DNA of 21,679 bases. It comes from Saccoglossus kowalevskii (lineage: Eukaryota; Hemichordata; Enteropneusta; Harrimaniidae). Where the stretch lies: positions 175,362 through 197,040 of the forward strand of contig NW_003123414.1 in NCBI RefSeq assembly GCF_000003605.2, in the 5' to 3' direction. A program made the translations under genes and the position numbers. The notes beneath the pieces are model-generated. The model did not search any database. It was given only the letters and a program-made list of their open reading frames with translations, and had not been told where the DNA came from. This document shows, in pieces, positions 1 to 8,744 of this stretch; within the stretch, counting starts at the first letter, position 1; each line of letters starts with the position of its first letter.

Positions 1-676
1 TTTTCAAGCTTGTTTATCGGCACAATCAATTTGTTTTCCCATCAAGGTCTGTTTTACCATGTGTAGGGACATCCAAATGTGTAAGGCTATTGGAAACCAA
101 AAAATAAAGGAATGGGATAGCTATAATTGGATAAATTCGGCATATGAAAACACCAAAATCAATGATTTTTTTTTCAGTGGCTGTGTGACTTTGTGTCTGA
201 CACATTCATATGCAAATGACTAATCTGTGAAACAAACAGGGGCGGAGACAAACCACTCAAATGTTTGGAAACACTCATTGTGTGTCAGATAGCTCCTGAT
301 AACACATCCTAACATTGCTTTGTCTTGAGTTTATCTTTGAAACTTATAGGCACACAGATTAAACCTGTGTTGTTGATTTTGGAAAACACTACTGAGGCTG
401 CCTTGCTTCCCTTCAGAAAATCTATATTTTAACCAACTTACATGACATTCTATGTTATATTGACTTTATCATATGAAAGTTTATGGTGCATTTCATCAAT
501 TAATAAATAAATGTGAAAATCGTAATTTTCAACACAAATAATAGTCTCGCTACCTTAATAACAGTTTGAGTGGAAGAGTCCAGTAAAATATTAATACAGA
601 AACAATGTTCAAATAAAATGTTGAACCATAAACTTTAACACAAAAGTTGGCAACACCAAATAACTGTAAGAGTCTA
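1..676. other. AT-rich stretch without a recognisable gene
   Basis: No coding frame, RNA gene or clear repeat is seen. The right end lies just 3' of the RNase H remnant of the minus-strand copia-like element and may hold the last residues of its Pol and its 3' untranslated region or LTR, but no LTR pair can be identified by eye. Confidence 0.5.
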
Positions 677-1110
677 TCAATCAACAGCAACAACAACGAA
701 AGTTATAGATGCAAAGCTCTCCTTTCTAGAGTTTCCAATAGCATTTGTGGCGAAGCACCTTTCTTCGTTAGTTGTTTCTGTCCGTCTCGCCATATGACTT
801 CTTGAATCTTTGTTTTCAATCAATTCTTTGATACTATATATTTCCATTCTCAGTCGTTTTTTCTTGACTAGTTTTACTGATTTTAAAGCATCAAACAAAA
901 ACTTGCAATCAGTTATATATATGATGGGTAATTTGCTACTCTCCATATCTTTGAACTTCAATTTATTGGTGAACACGTACCATCTTCCCCTACAAGAAAA
1001 ATGATATGGACACCCTAAAATTCCCAAGGAGGCATCGTTGAATACCACCAACTTAAGCTGTTCTCCTAGTGGCTGAAATGTCAATGTGATTTTGTCACTA
1101 TTTATTCTCT
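677..1110 (-). pseudogene. Copia-like RNase H remnant
   Basis: This domain would degrade the RNA strand during reverse transcription. The minus-strand frame (135 codons from 1084, with upstream residues in the same frame to about 1110) has LVVFNDASLGIL, carrying the first catalytic Asp, and later YITDCKFLFDALKSV, carrying another catalytic Asp, followed by KRLRMEIYSIKELIE. These fit the family. The middle part with the catalytic Glu (usually STLAAE-like) is missing or replaced, and the C-terminal WV...LADCLTK region is not recognisable. It is a degraded domain with a probable small internal deletion. Confidence 0.82.
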
Positions 1111-1512
1111 CAGTAACAGTTTATTTATCTCTGTAAGATTTCTTACCGTACTCCTCTTCATGTTGCTGGCTAACCTACAGGCATCAAATAATAAATCTAG
1201 TCGACTCTGATGTGCCATCCATTGTATTTGACTAAGCTTTGTTCTAAGAATATCTCTTTCATTGTTAGTTAATTCTGATTCTTTCTGATTTGATCGCATT
1301 TTGGAGATCTCTATTGACATCAAGCTATTAACATATTCTGCTTGTTGCAGGTAAATATGATCTTCATCTGTTCTAAGTTATATTCCCAGGTAATGGAAAG
1401 CATCAGAGTTTTCTGTACCAACGTTAAAATTGGCTCTAATTATGTCAATAACATCAGTTTCCAACTTGTCTGTACCACTCCATATAAAGTGTTATCAGTA
1501 TGTCTGTTATTA
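1102..1512 (-). pseudogene. Copia-like reverse transcriptase, C-terminal part only
   Basis: The piece begins at a degenerate catalytic box (HTDN, where the family has a VDD-type motif), followed after a two-base shift by FIWSGTDKLE, FNVGTENSDAFHYLGI, a stop near 1377, then IYLQQAEYVN and IQWMAHQSRLDLLFDACRLA. This is the usual order for the end of the RT and the connection to RNase H in copia-like Pol. Everything N-terminal to the catalytic box is absent. The reading frame then shifts near 1110 into the RNase H segment. Confidence 0.8.
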
Positions 1513-1531
1513 CACTTCTCTTCTTCTGTAA

Positions 1532-1990
1532 TCAGTGTATGACTTTCTTGATTATTACTCGTACATGTATTACTGGCTTGTAAACTGGTGCAGTAATGTC
1601 TGCTGGCTGTAATTCTGGTTTACCTAACATCTCATCATTCATCATATCTAACTTTGTTTCTGCTTTCTTTAATGACGACTTACTTAGTAATAATGGAATG
1701 TCTACTCCTACCACTTCGGAGTTAATATTATATGCTGTGTTGCCAAATTTTGCTGGTATCTTTGCATTCATTATGGCACTTATGCAAACCCCATCTCCAA
1801 ATTTGAAAGAGTTGTCACTCTTCCTCTGCTCAAATGAATTTATTTGCGTTTCATCCAATTTCTTCAAGTAATTTTCAAAACACTCCTACCACAAACTGTA
1901 CTAGTTTTCATGCAGTATAGATAACTGCGCACCCATAAACTTCAGTCATCAGTATATCACTCGTTGTCACATTTTCTTTGGTTAAATAGG
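1532..1990 (-). pseudogene. Copia-like aspartic protease remnant
   Basis: This region corresponds to the retropepsin that would cleave the polyprotein. The 111-codon open piece (1867-1532) contains the FKFGDGVCIS block, the AKIPAKFGN block and VVGVDIPLLLSKSSLKKA, which together are typical of this protease family. Upstream, the expected catalytic D-S/T-G is degenerate; only STVCG of the usual block after it is readable, near 1893-1880. Frameshifts separate this from the main piece. The expected SGHY-type block at the end is also altered. There is no sign of a functional enzyme. Confidence 0.8.
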
Positions 1991-2084
1991 TCAGATCACA
2001 TGTATCTGTATTCTCTGGTTCCCTTGTGTATCTCTCACCCCTTAGCTTGAGTCTAATTAATTTTGGCTACTTTATCTTTGTGTT

Positions 2085-2140
2085 GACAGTCCTTTGCCAA
2101 GTGGTATGTTGATTGACATATAACAATCTGCTACGCCTTC
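2085..2140 (-). pseudogene. Gag CCHC zinc-knuckle remnant
   Basis: On the minus strand, allowing a one-base frameshift after the first cysteine codon, the sequence gives a C-x2-C-x4-H-x4-C pattern whose readable part is CQSTYHLAKDCQHK. Such RNA-binding knuckles lie at the C-terminus of Gag. Its position between the Gag block and the protease block is correct for a copia-like element. The call depends on the inferred frameshift. Confidence 0.65.
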
Positions 2141-2294
2141 CAAATTTATCTAGAGGATTTGTGACTCTCTGGGGATTATTTTTAAATTTCTGACCTTAAA
2201 CATCTTGTACATGTCCTTTTCTTGGTAGTTTTGAGTCATAAATGCTGATCCATCTAGCCAAGTTGACTCCCTACGTCATCACCACATATACGTT

Positions 2295-2752
2295 TCAGTG
2301 CCCTTTTTCATGTTGACATAAGTCAGCTTTCATCACCATCTGTCTTTCTCTTCGTTCCAAGTCTGCTGCTCCCGTTAATTTGAGTGATAATACGGTATCT
2401 GGATAAGTCATATTGTATTTCTTGCAAACTTGATATCTCCGTTCAAATTTTGTGACAAAGTCTGAGAAGATGGACATGTCTAGCGATTAAATAAATCCTT
2501 CAGAGTTAAGATGTGCTTCATATATTAGATCCATATTGCTCTTCGAAAATACCTCATCCAATGCATTAATCAATATAGTCATGCCGTTTTCATCATGTAC
2601 TAGAAATCTCTGGGGCTTTCGCCTTTGCTTGCCCGTTCAAAGTTAGCGCCACTGCAAGTGCCTTTTTTTTCTTTATGTCCGTCGCAAACGCCAAATCTCG
2701 TGTTCCGCTTTCCAGTCTTCATAGACCGTGTCCTTCCCCAACAACGGGGGAT
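2295..2752 (-). pseudogene. Copia-like Gag remnant
   Basis: In intact elements this is the capsid-like protein that packages the RNA. On the minus strand the start of the homology reads PLLGKDTVYEDWKAEHEIW. It continues through a K-rich block with LAVALTLNGQAK, then ILINALDEVFSK, an in-frame stop near 2480, and FVTKFERRYQV, TVLSLKLTGAADL and RQMVMKADL. These blocks appear in the order expected of UBN2-type copia Gag proteins. At least two frameshifts (near 2680 and 2610) and one internal stop break it. The longest uninterrupted piece is 60 codons (2477-2295). Confidence 0.82.
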
Positions 2753-2937
2753 TTTTAATATAACTAGTATTTTAAGCCATTGCTATGCTACCATGTGAAT
2801 TTACTGATCTGTAACTAAAACTGTCTACTCATGTTTCCTTAACTAAACAATATGGCCGCCTCCAGTTGGGAAAATATCATAACAACCACTCAACGCGTGC
2901 GCAGTCCCAAACAATGAGGTCATGCATGTAATTAACA
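2753..2937. other. Spacer between head-to-head retroelements
   Basis: No gene is recognised. It lies between the 5' side of the minus-strand copia-like Gag and the truncated 5' end of the plus-strand L1-like LINE. It contains a plus-strand ATG in good context at about 2851 (ATGGCCGCC) that opens only about 21 codons. It may include leader or LTR sequence of the copia copy, but no primer-binding site could be confirmed. Confidence 0.4.
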
Positions 2938-2950
2938 GGTATTATATCAA

Positions 2951-3415
2951 TTGATAACTCTAATGCCTTATGCCCCAAATTGTGAAGCCGCCCACTCTAC
3001 CTTCTTGAAACAAGTTTTAGAAATGCTAAATGCATTTAAGGCGGTGCCAGATATAGAAATTGTATGGGATGGAGATCACAATTATGCTTTCAACCCATTA
3101 TTAGACACATCCGTAGGAAACCCTTCAATATGGAAAAATTCAAAGCAATTATTTGAAAACTTAATTTGCAATTTTGAACTGATAGATGTTTGGAGAACTA
3201 GAAATCCAGAAATGAAACGCTTTACATGGCGAAGGCTACATCTAGTGCTTATTCAATATCGTCTTGACTATTTCTTAGTAAGCAACTTCCTTCAGATATC
3301 AGTGGATACATGTGATAAAATTCCAAATATTTTATCTGACCATTCAATTATTACCATCACTATTGGGGATAAAAGGGGCAACTTAGGTAATTCATACTTA
3401 GATATTCAACATTAG
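2951..3415 (+). pseudogene. LINE APE-type endonuclease remnant
   Basis: This domain nicks target DNA to prime reverse transcription. The 154-codon frame has YAPNCE (family: IYAPN), then WDGDHN in place of the usual GGDFN block, LIDVWRTRNPEMKRFTWRR, YRLDYFLVS and LSDHSIITI, which carries the terminal Asp-His catalytic pair. The N-terminal third of the domain, with its catalytic Asn and Glu, is missing because the copy starts here. The frame ends at a TAG and coding similarity continues downstream in broken frames. Confidence 0.85.
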
Positions 3416-3539
3416 TCTTCTCCTTATTCCAGAGTATATGCAGCTTATCAAGGACAATTTAGAAAAATTGGAATAAAAATATAACACAATTGGTAATCCA
3501 CAGGGTTTATGGACTTTTCTAAAATTTTAAATTAAATCT

Positions 3540-3830
3540 GTTACTATTATATTTAGTAAGCAAAAAGCACGGGAACGACACCAGCCAATTACCTCACTAG
3601 AATCCTAGCTAGAATTATTAGATATACAATTAAGTGTTTGTGAGTCTGATGAACGAAAAACATCTATAGAAAATACCCGAAGGGAACTAAAGGTGCAAAA
3701 TGACCATCTATTGGATGGTGCAGCCATTCGTGCTCGTGCTGATTGGTATGAAATGGGAGAAAAAAACACACAATATTTTTTACGTCTTGGAAAACAAAAT
3801 GCCAAAAAATCTCAAATCACTTAAGTATTT
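3540..3830 (+). pseudogene. LINE connector between endonuclease and RT
   Basis: On the plus strand a frame gives ELLDIQLSVCESDERKTSIE, then IRARADWYEMGEKNTQYFLR and LGKQNAKKSQIT before a stop. The motif A-x-W-x-E-x-GEK-x-T-x-YF is a known conserved block just before the RT of L1-group elements. Similarity fades until the RT block near 4015. The minus-strand open frame over the same bases is a shadow. Confidence 0.75.
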
Positions 3831-4014
3831 CATTAATCTGAAGAAATTATGACTGATGTAAAAGCAATTCAATTGGAAATATTTGATCTTTTTTCTAGTC
3901 TTTATAACTCAAGGGGTCCCTGTAACGATTCAAGTATTACTGAAAGCTTTTTAGACAATAATGGTATTCCAATGTTCAATCAGAAAACTCGAGAGATTTG
4001 TGAGGGCTTAATGC

Positions 4015-4966
4015 ACTGAATAGCATGACCAAAAATAAAACTCCAGGCAATGATGGTCTGACCGTCGAATTTTATCTAGCCTTTTGGCCCTTATTAGGAC
4101 CCTTATGTAGTTAAATCACTAAATCTTGCAGCAACTATAGGGCATATGTCCAACAGTCAGTCACAGGGGATAATTACACTTATAGAAAAGCAGGCAAGGA
4201 TAAAAGGCATATAGGTAATTGGAGGCCAATAACATTATTTAATGTTGATTATAAGATTGCTGCTAGATGCATTGCTAAACGCCTAGAAATACTCCGGATA
4301 AATTAATCAATGAAGGTCAAACAGCATATAAGAATAGGTGAATTGGTCACTGTGTTCGTGTCATTGATTATGAAAAATGGGGTGCTCTTAGATATTGATT
4401 TCCAAAACGCTTTTAATAGTCCTGAATGGGATTTTATGTTCAGTTGTCTGTGTAAATTCAACTTTGGCTCCTCTTTGTTAGGTTGGGTACAGACCTTTTG
4501 TTCAAATCCATCTAGTTGTGTTATGAATAGAGGTCAGTCAACAGGTTAGGTTATTTTTACTTTTCTAGAGGAGTCAGACAGGGGGATCATCTATCACCCG
4601 TATTGTTCATTCTGTCTTTAGAAACACTTTTGATAACGCTACAATATGACAATGGAATCAGGGGGATTAATATTGGTGTTTTAAAATAAAACATTCACCT
4701 GCTTTATGTCAGACCTTCATGCTGCTGAGAACCTTTTGACTCTTCTTCACCAATTCTCACTTTTGTCGGGTTTAAAAATTAATTTTATTAAGACTAAAGC
4801 AATGTGGCTGGGAAATTGGGGGCAACGGAAAGATACCGCGCTTGGGGTAAAATGGCCTATGTCACTTACCAAGATTGTAGATGTTTTCTTGTCTTACAAT
4901 TCTACAGCAGCATATCAGAAAAACTTAATTGCTCCAACTTCTGAAATATGCAAAACCTCACACTAA
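4015..4966 (+). pseudogene. LINE reverse transcriptase remnant
   Basis: The RT blocks run in order but in changing frames: KNKTPGNDGLTVEFYL (4030-4080), GIITLIEKQ then, after a frameshift, GNWRPITLFNVDYKIAARCI (4210-4275), a 79-codon piece (4310-4549) with DIDFQNAF holding the first catalytic Asp, RGVRQGDHLSPVLFIL near 4565-4615, and SGLKINFIKTKAMWLG in the thumb (4706-4966). The YADD catalytic box expected near 4690-4705 is not readable; the segment reads directly into CFMSDLHAAENL. The enzyme would be inactive even without the stops. Confidence 0.85.
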
Positions 4967-6056
4967 TTGGTAAAATACAAATCATTAAATCTGTTGTTAT
5001 AACCAAATTCCTTTATATGCTAAATCTGATTAATATTAATCAATCTGATGTCAAAACGATTAACTTAAAAATATTCTCCTTTATTTGGGAGGGGGGTCGA
5101 GATAGAGTTGCGCGCAATACTATGATAGGTGACATAGGCCAGGGTGGGTTAGGGATGTTGGATATTTGTGCTATGCAGAAAGGTATTTGTCATCATATTG
5201 TCATTTATCTATGGTTCCTAGATCTTTATTTAAAACAACTAATTTTTAGATGCAACCTCTCAATAAACGCACTACATTACCGCCGTTTTGCTGGGAAATG
5301 CTAAATGTAATGTTATACAGAACGAGTTTATATCCACTGCATATGAGATCATATGGAATAATAATAACATATGTTTTTCAGATTTAAAGGATCTAGGAAT
5401 TGTTTATATAGCTGACATCTTTAATGGGAAGGGTAAGGTTAAAAATTGGAATGGCTTAAATTCATTAGGTTTAAACCACATTCAGTTTTTACGATGACAG
5501 GGTCTCATTGCGGCTATCCTCAACGACTGGAAAATAGGTTGGCCAGTTTTTGTGCGGACAGACCCTCCAATCAGTGTATATGGTTAAAAGCAAATGATTA
5601 ATCTCTCTAACTGTTCCCCAAAATTTAGCCGTAAATTCATCTCTTCTGAATTTATATCTTCAGAATATTAATCTATTTAGTCAGTCCTTCTTTGGAGACC
5701 TGTTGGGGGTAGAAACTGGATGGGTTTTTTTTCTATTCAATGCCATTTCTTGTTACAATTTGCAGTACTCTTCGTGAATTTCAATGGATTTAAACCATAA
5801 CATCCTGTACACAAATGCTATGCTATATCACTATCAATCACATTTTGCCATAACTTTAGTGGAACTCTGGTTCATCTCCTTTGTGACTGTCAAGTGGTGC
5901 AAGATATTTGGACAAGTATATTGAAAAATATATCAAGTATATTGAAAATGAATATTGCAAAAATGCTAAGAATGAAAAAATCATTACATGAATTAATAAT
6001 AGTAAATAATTCATCCATGCTAAAATCTTCCAACTTTGGGGCATGGATGTAATTGA
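4948..6056 (+). pseudogene. LINE C-terminal region
   Basis: Two open pieces (4948-5304 and 5288-5497) follow the RT in different frames. The first has NLTLIGKIQIIKSVVITKFLY, IFSFIWEGG and GQGGLGMLDICAMQKG; the second has AYEIIWNNNNICFSDLKDLG. These are the usual post-RT blocks of L1-group ORF2 proteins. Near 5860-5920 the frame reads TLVHLLCDCQVVQDIWTSIL, matching the Cys/His-containing end of this family. Coding similarity is lost after about 6056. Confidence 0.75.
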
Positions 6057-6574
6057 GCTGCAAGGAATCTAGATCTTTGTTCTTTGATTTGACGGTTATT
6101 ACAATACAAAAAATGTATACCTTATTACATATGTCTTCGAAACCTTGTACCTTCTTCCAACGTGATTACGTCATCGGCTCCACAGGAATAGAAGCTCCAT
6201 GCCATATGCAATAGGTGTGTTTTAGCAAGACCATCGAGGCACACCATCTAGGTGTTGGCTACCATTGCTGATATACCTGGCCACAGTATGTAAAGTAAAA
6301 TGCTTATTTATGTATATTTTAAAACACACAAGCCACGGCCTCCAATACGTATACACAAAATAATTTTACATTCCGCGCCTCGTACACACACGTCATTTTA
6401 AACACACATTATTTTAAAATACATATGTCATTTTACACACACACGTAATTTTGATATACACATCATTTATACCAAACATGTCAGCGTGGTATTATTAAGA
6501 GTTTGTTTTCAGGGGTGGGTGATACCAAGGTGGAAAACAGGTGCACTTATGGGAGTAATTCCTGGAATTACTTA
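6057..6574. repeat. Non-coding stretch with a degenerate CA-rich repeat (6383-6472)
   Basis: No gene is seen. At 6383-6472 a unit of about 15-21 bp, roughly ACACACGTCATTTTA, recurs about five times with drift (CACACGTCATTTTAAA, CACATTATTTTAAAAT, CATATGTCATTTTA, CACACGTAATTTTG, CACATCATTTA). A similar but shorter run lies at 9961-10030. At 6553-6569 there is a short palindrome, GTAATTCCTGGAATTAC. Confidence 0.55.
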
Positions 6575-6689
6575 TACTTACACTTTATTAAACATGTAAA
6601 ATTCCCCAGGAGGAATTAAAATGGTTACATTTACACTAAACAAAACTAGACTAATAATACAAAACATTAAGACTAAAGTAATGATTAAA

Positions 6690-6735
6690 AAATAATAATA
6701 ATAATAATAATTGAAATAAAAAAAAAAAAAAAAAC
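6690..6735. repeat. (AAT)n and poly(A) simple repeat
   Basis: AAT is repeated about seven times at 6691-6710, followed by 17 A residues at 6718-6734. It lies within the 3' untranslated region of LINE fragment 1. As the element is on the minus strand, this is a T-rich tract in its RNA and not a poly(A) tail. Confidence 0.85.
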
Positions 6736-6838
6736 CTTAAAAAAAAACACGAATAGTAATAAATCCCACTAACAGCAATAATAAAGGTAGAAGAAACCAT
6801 TGTTAAAAAAGTAATAACAATAATGATGCGTTAATGCA

Positions 6839-7200
6839 TTAAGGGTTACAAATTTTGGAGGTGTTGCTGTCGAGGGCAGCTTTAATGAATTGTCCGAGTG
6901 TGATATGAAATGAGGTAAAATTATAACTCATTGTCAGTGCAAATTGTTCATTAATTGTAAAATTATCAAAATTATTAATTTGTTTCTTATATTTCTCAAA
7001 TATTAATTTTCTTTGGTCATTGTAAAATGGACAAGTCATGATGAAATGTTGTTCGTCTTCTATTTGGTTTTGTGTGCAAAGTTCACATACTCTTTCTTTT
7101 ACAGGTGTTTTTGGTTTGGAATGTCGTCCTGTTTCTATTTTTAAATTGTGGTTGCTTAGTCGAAATTTACATAATGCTTGTCTTAGTTCAACATTTTCAG
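6839..7200 (-). pseudogene. Jockey-like LINE CCHC tail
   Basis: After the frameshift near 7200 the minus strand reads ELRQALCKFRLSNHNLKIE, then ERVCELCTQNQIEDEQHFIM and TCPFYNDQRKLIFEKY, ending with a stop at 6839. C-x2-C followed by IEDE-x-HF and CP-x-Y is a conserved ending of jockey-like LINE proteins. The same block in a more decayed form is found at 12395-12540, which supports relatedness of the two LINE fragments. Confidence 0.82.
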
Positions 7201-7650
7201 TGATATCAAATAGTTTTCTAATTCAAATTTATTTTTAAATTTTCTGTATGTTCTCAATTTATTACCCTCTCGATCATTATTCAATTCTTCTTTCCAGTAC
7301 TGTTTAAATTGTTTTTCCAACTGTATTTGTAAATTTTTTTTTTCAGCAGTTGTTCTTATTTTGTCACTTTCATTGATATACCATTTACTATTCATTTGCT
7401 TGTTTAGTATTGCTGCTTCTTTAATTAGTACGTTGGGCGAGTTTATTGCGCGGTTGTAGTATTTGATCATTTGTTTTTGCATAAATAAATGTAGCGGATA
7501 TTCACCCAATTCTCCGTATATTGCCATTATGGGAGTGTTTCTCTTGATACCGAGAATAAATCTGCAGAAATGTAAATGGATATCTTCAACTTCCGATTTA
7601 TAAGAACTCTCATGGTCCCATATATCACTGCCATATGTTGAATTTCCCAT
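7183..7650 (-). pseudogene. Jockey-like LINE post-RT region
   Basis: The 155-codon open piece contains TYGSDIWDHES, then VEDIHLHFCRFILGIKRNTP, AIYGELGEYPLHLFM and GNKLRTYRKFKNKFELENYL. The blocks h-x-F-x-R-x-I-LG and GELG-x-PL are widespread in the C-terminal part of jockey-like ORF2 proteins. It overlaps the RT piece by 26 bases in another frame, because a deletion joined the two. The frame is lost near 7200 by a single-base shift and the protein continues as DITENVELRQALCKFRLS. Confidence 0.82.
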
Positions 7651-8239
7651 TTGGGCTTAAAGTGATACCAAGATAATTGATTTTTTTAACAATATCAATT
7701 TCTTTGCTTTCATAGAAAAATATGTTATCTTCTAATAGTCTGTTCGATTTGTTGAAAACCATAATTTTAGTTTTTTCTGTGTTGACCGATAGTCTCCATT
7801 GTTTTGTGTAGGTGGATAAGTTATCTAAACAATTTTGTAAGCCGGTCTTATTTTCTGATAAAATCACTATATCATCGGCAAATAGAAGACTGCTAATTTT
7901 ACTATCTTTTAAAGTGGGTGGGTAACATGTCGGTGAGTCAAAGATTCTTGGAATGTCGTTAATAAACAGGTTGAATAGTGTAGGACTCAGGTTACAACCT
8001 TGTTTTACTCCTACTTTTGATGTAAAAGATGTTGTCAGCCCCCCACCAACTTTGACTTTGTAATTCACTTTACTATACATGTCTTTTATTACATGTCTCC
8101 TGGAATTACAATAGAGAGGGTTCAGGCCGAAATACAATACATTGTATATAGTGTTTTCATGTTTCGTCTGATATTTCTGTGGTATTCTGCTGCTGTAACT
8201 AATGCAAGATTTGTTTCGAAACTCAATGTGTTTGTGCAC
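7625..8239 (-). pseudogene. Jockey-like reverse transcriptase fragment
   Basis: This open piece of 204 codons holds the second half of an RT: VIKDMYSKVNYKVKV, GVKQGCNLSPTLFNLFINDI, then the intact catalytic box LLFADDIVIL (near 7890-7865), QWRLSVNTEKTKIMVFNK and KINYLGITLSPNGKF. The first catalytic Asp block and the N-terminal fingers are absent. The first 29 or so codons do not look like RT and are probably read from flanking DNA. At the 3' end the frame runs from NGKF straight into a stop where the family has a further 60-100 residues. Confidence 0.85.
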
Positions 8240-8240
8240 T

Positions 8241-8744
8241 CCAGGGTTATTCGTTTTTTGATGAAAACACCCCTTATTTTAATGCCAGAGTCGAACTAGT
8301 TTCACTCCCACTGGGAAATCTGCATTGTTGCTTGAATCAGAGCTAATTAAACACTTTTCCAGACCGGCGAAAGAGTATGTAGCAGCCAATTTTAACAGCC
8401 CATCGAGTGATTTTACTCAAAATGTCAACATGGAAAGAGGCTATTCCATTTTACGCAGGAATAATTGGGAGTAGAAAATGTGAGGGATAGTATCAACAGA
8501 GATGTGTATACTGAAAAGTAATACCTATCCTTCTTTTGCATCGCTGAGCATTTCTGTTTCAGTATACTGGTTTGAAAATGTTGAATTTGCATGATTTGCG
8601 TTTTTTTTTTTTTTTTTACTGAAACTCCCTATTGATTGAATCCCGGGTTTGAAGGAGAACGACACACCACGTGATTCGTTTGAATACAATGGTGAAGGGT
8701 GCAGATAGGCCGCTGGCCGATCTCGATTGAACGTTTCAAATCAA
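8241..8744. other. No gene; poly(T) tract at 8601-8617
   Basis: Nothing coding is recognised. A run of 17 T at 8601-8617 is a poly(A) tract on the minus strand, about 130 bases downstream of the stop codon of the candidate minus-strand coding region at 8745-9303. That could be the tail of a retrocopy or a chance homopolymer. Confidence 0.5.

Larger units (their letters stand above)
677..2752 (-). mobile_element. Decayed Ty1/copia-like retrotransposon with an internal deletion
   Basis: Read on the minus strand, the order is Gag (2752-2295), CCHC zinc knuckle (about 2137-2090), aspartic protease region (about 1990-1532), C-terminal reverse transcriptase (about 1512-1102) and RNase H (1110-677). 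Protease before RT and RNase H fits the Pol of LTR retrotransposons. The protein motifs match the copia-like group common in invertebrates, including the PLLLSK block in the protease and the FHYLGI and IQWMAHQSRLDL blocks after the RT catalytic box. The integrase and the RT fingers and palm, expected between protease and the RT end, are missing. Several stops and frameshifts show that the copy is dead. No LTRs were identified, so both outer limits are approximate. Confidence 0.88.
2938..6056 (+). mobile_element. 5'-truncated, decayed L1-like LINE
   Basis: The plus-strand order is APE-type endonuclease (2938-3415), connector (about 3540-3830), reverse transcriptase (about 4015-4966) and C-terminal region (4948-6056), as in ORF2 of L1/Tx1-group LINEs. 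Key blocks are FTWRR, YRLDYFLVS and LSDHSIITI (endonuclease), GLWTF, ARADWYEMGEKNTQYFLRL (connector), KNKTPGNDGLTVEFYL, GNWRPITLF, DIDFQNAF, RGVRQGDHLSP and LSGLKINFIKTKAMWLGNWG (RT). The element starts inside the endonuclease domain, so it is 5'-truncated, as is common for LINE insertions. Many stops and at least five frameshifts make it inactive. No clear poly(A) tail was found, so the 3' limit is approximate. Confidence 0.9.
6575..8240 (-). mobile_element. Jockey-like LINE fragment 1
   Basis: On the minus strand a truncated RT (8239-7625) is followed by a post-RT region (7650-7183) and a CCHC-containing tail (7190-6839), then a T-rich 3' region with an AATAAA at 6589-6584. The RT has LLFADDIVILSEN and GVKQGCNLSPTLFNLFINDI, which fit the jockey/CR1-like superclade rather than L1. 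The copy starts in the middle of the RT (5'-truncated, with clear homology only from about 8150), has lost an internal segment near 7640 and carries a frameshift near 7200. A second copy of the same or a sister family lies at 11385-12960. Confidence 0.85.

Noticed and set aside
1596-1871. Plus-strand open frame of 91 codons
   Set aside because: It is antisense to the copia-like protease remnant, whose minus-strand motifs explain the open sequence.
3605-3805. Minus-strand 66-codon frame
   Set aside because: It is a shadow of the LINE connector region, which has the recognised GEK-x-T-x-YF motif on the plus strand.
5856-6044. Minus-strand frame rich in Phe, Leu and Tyr that looks like a membrane protein
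   Set aside because: It is antisense to the end of the L1-like LINE, where the plus strand reads TLVHLLCDCQVVQDIW.
6718-6734. Poly(A) tail of LINE fragment 1
   Set aside because: The A tract is on the plus strand while the LINE is on the minus strand, so it is a T tract in the element's RNA.
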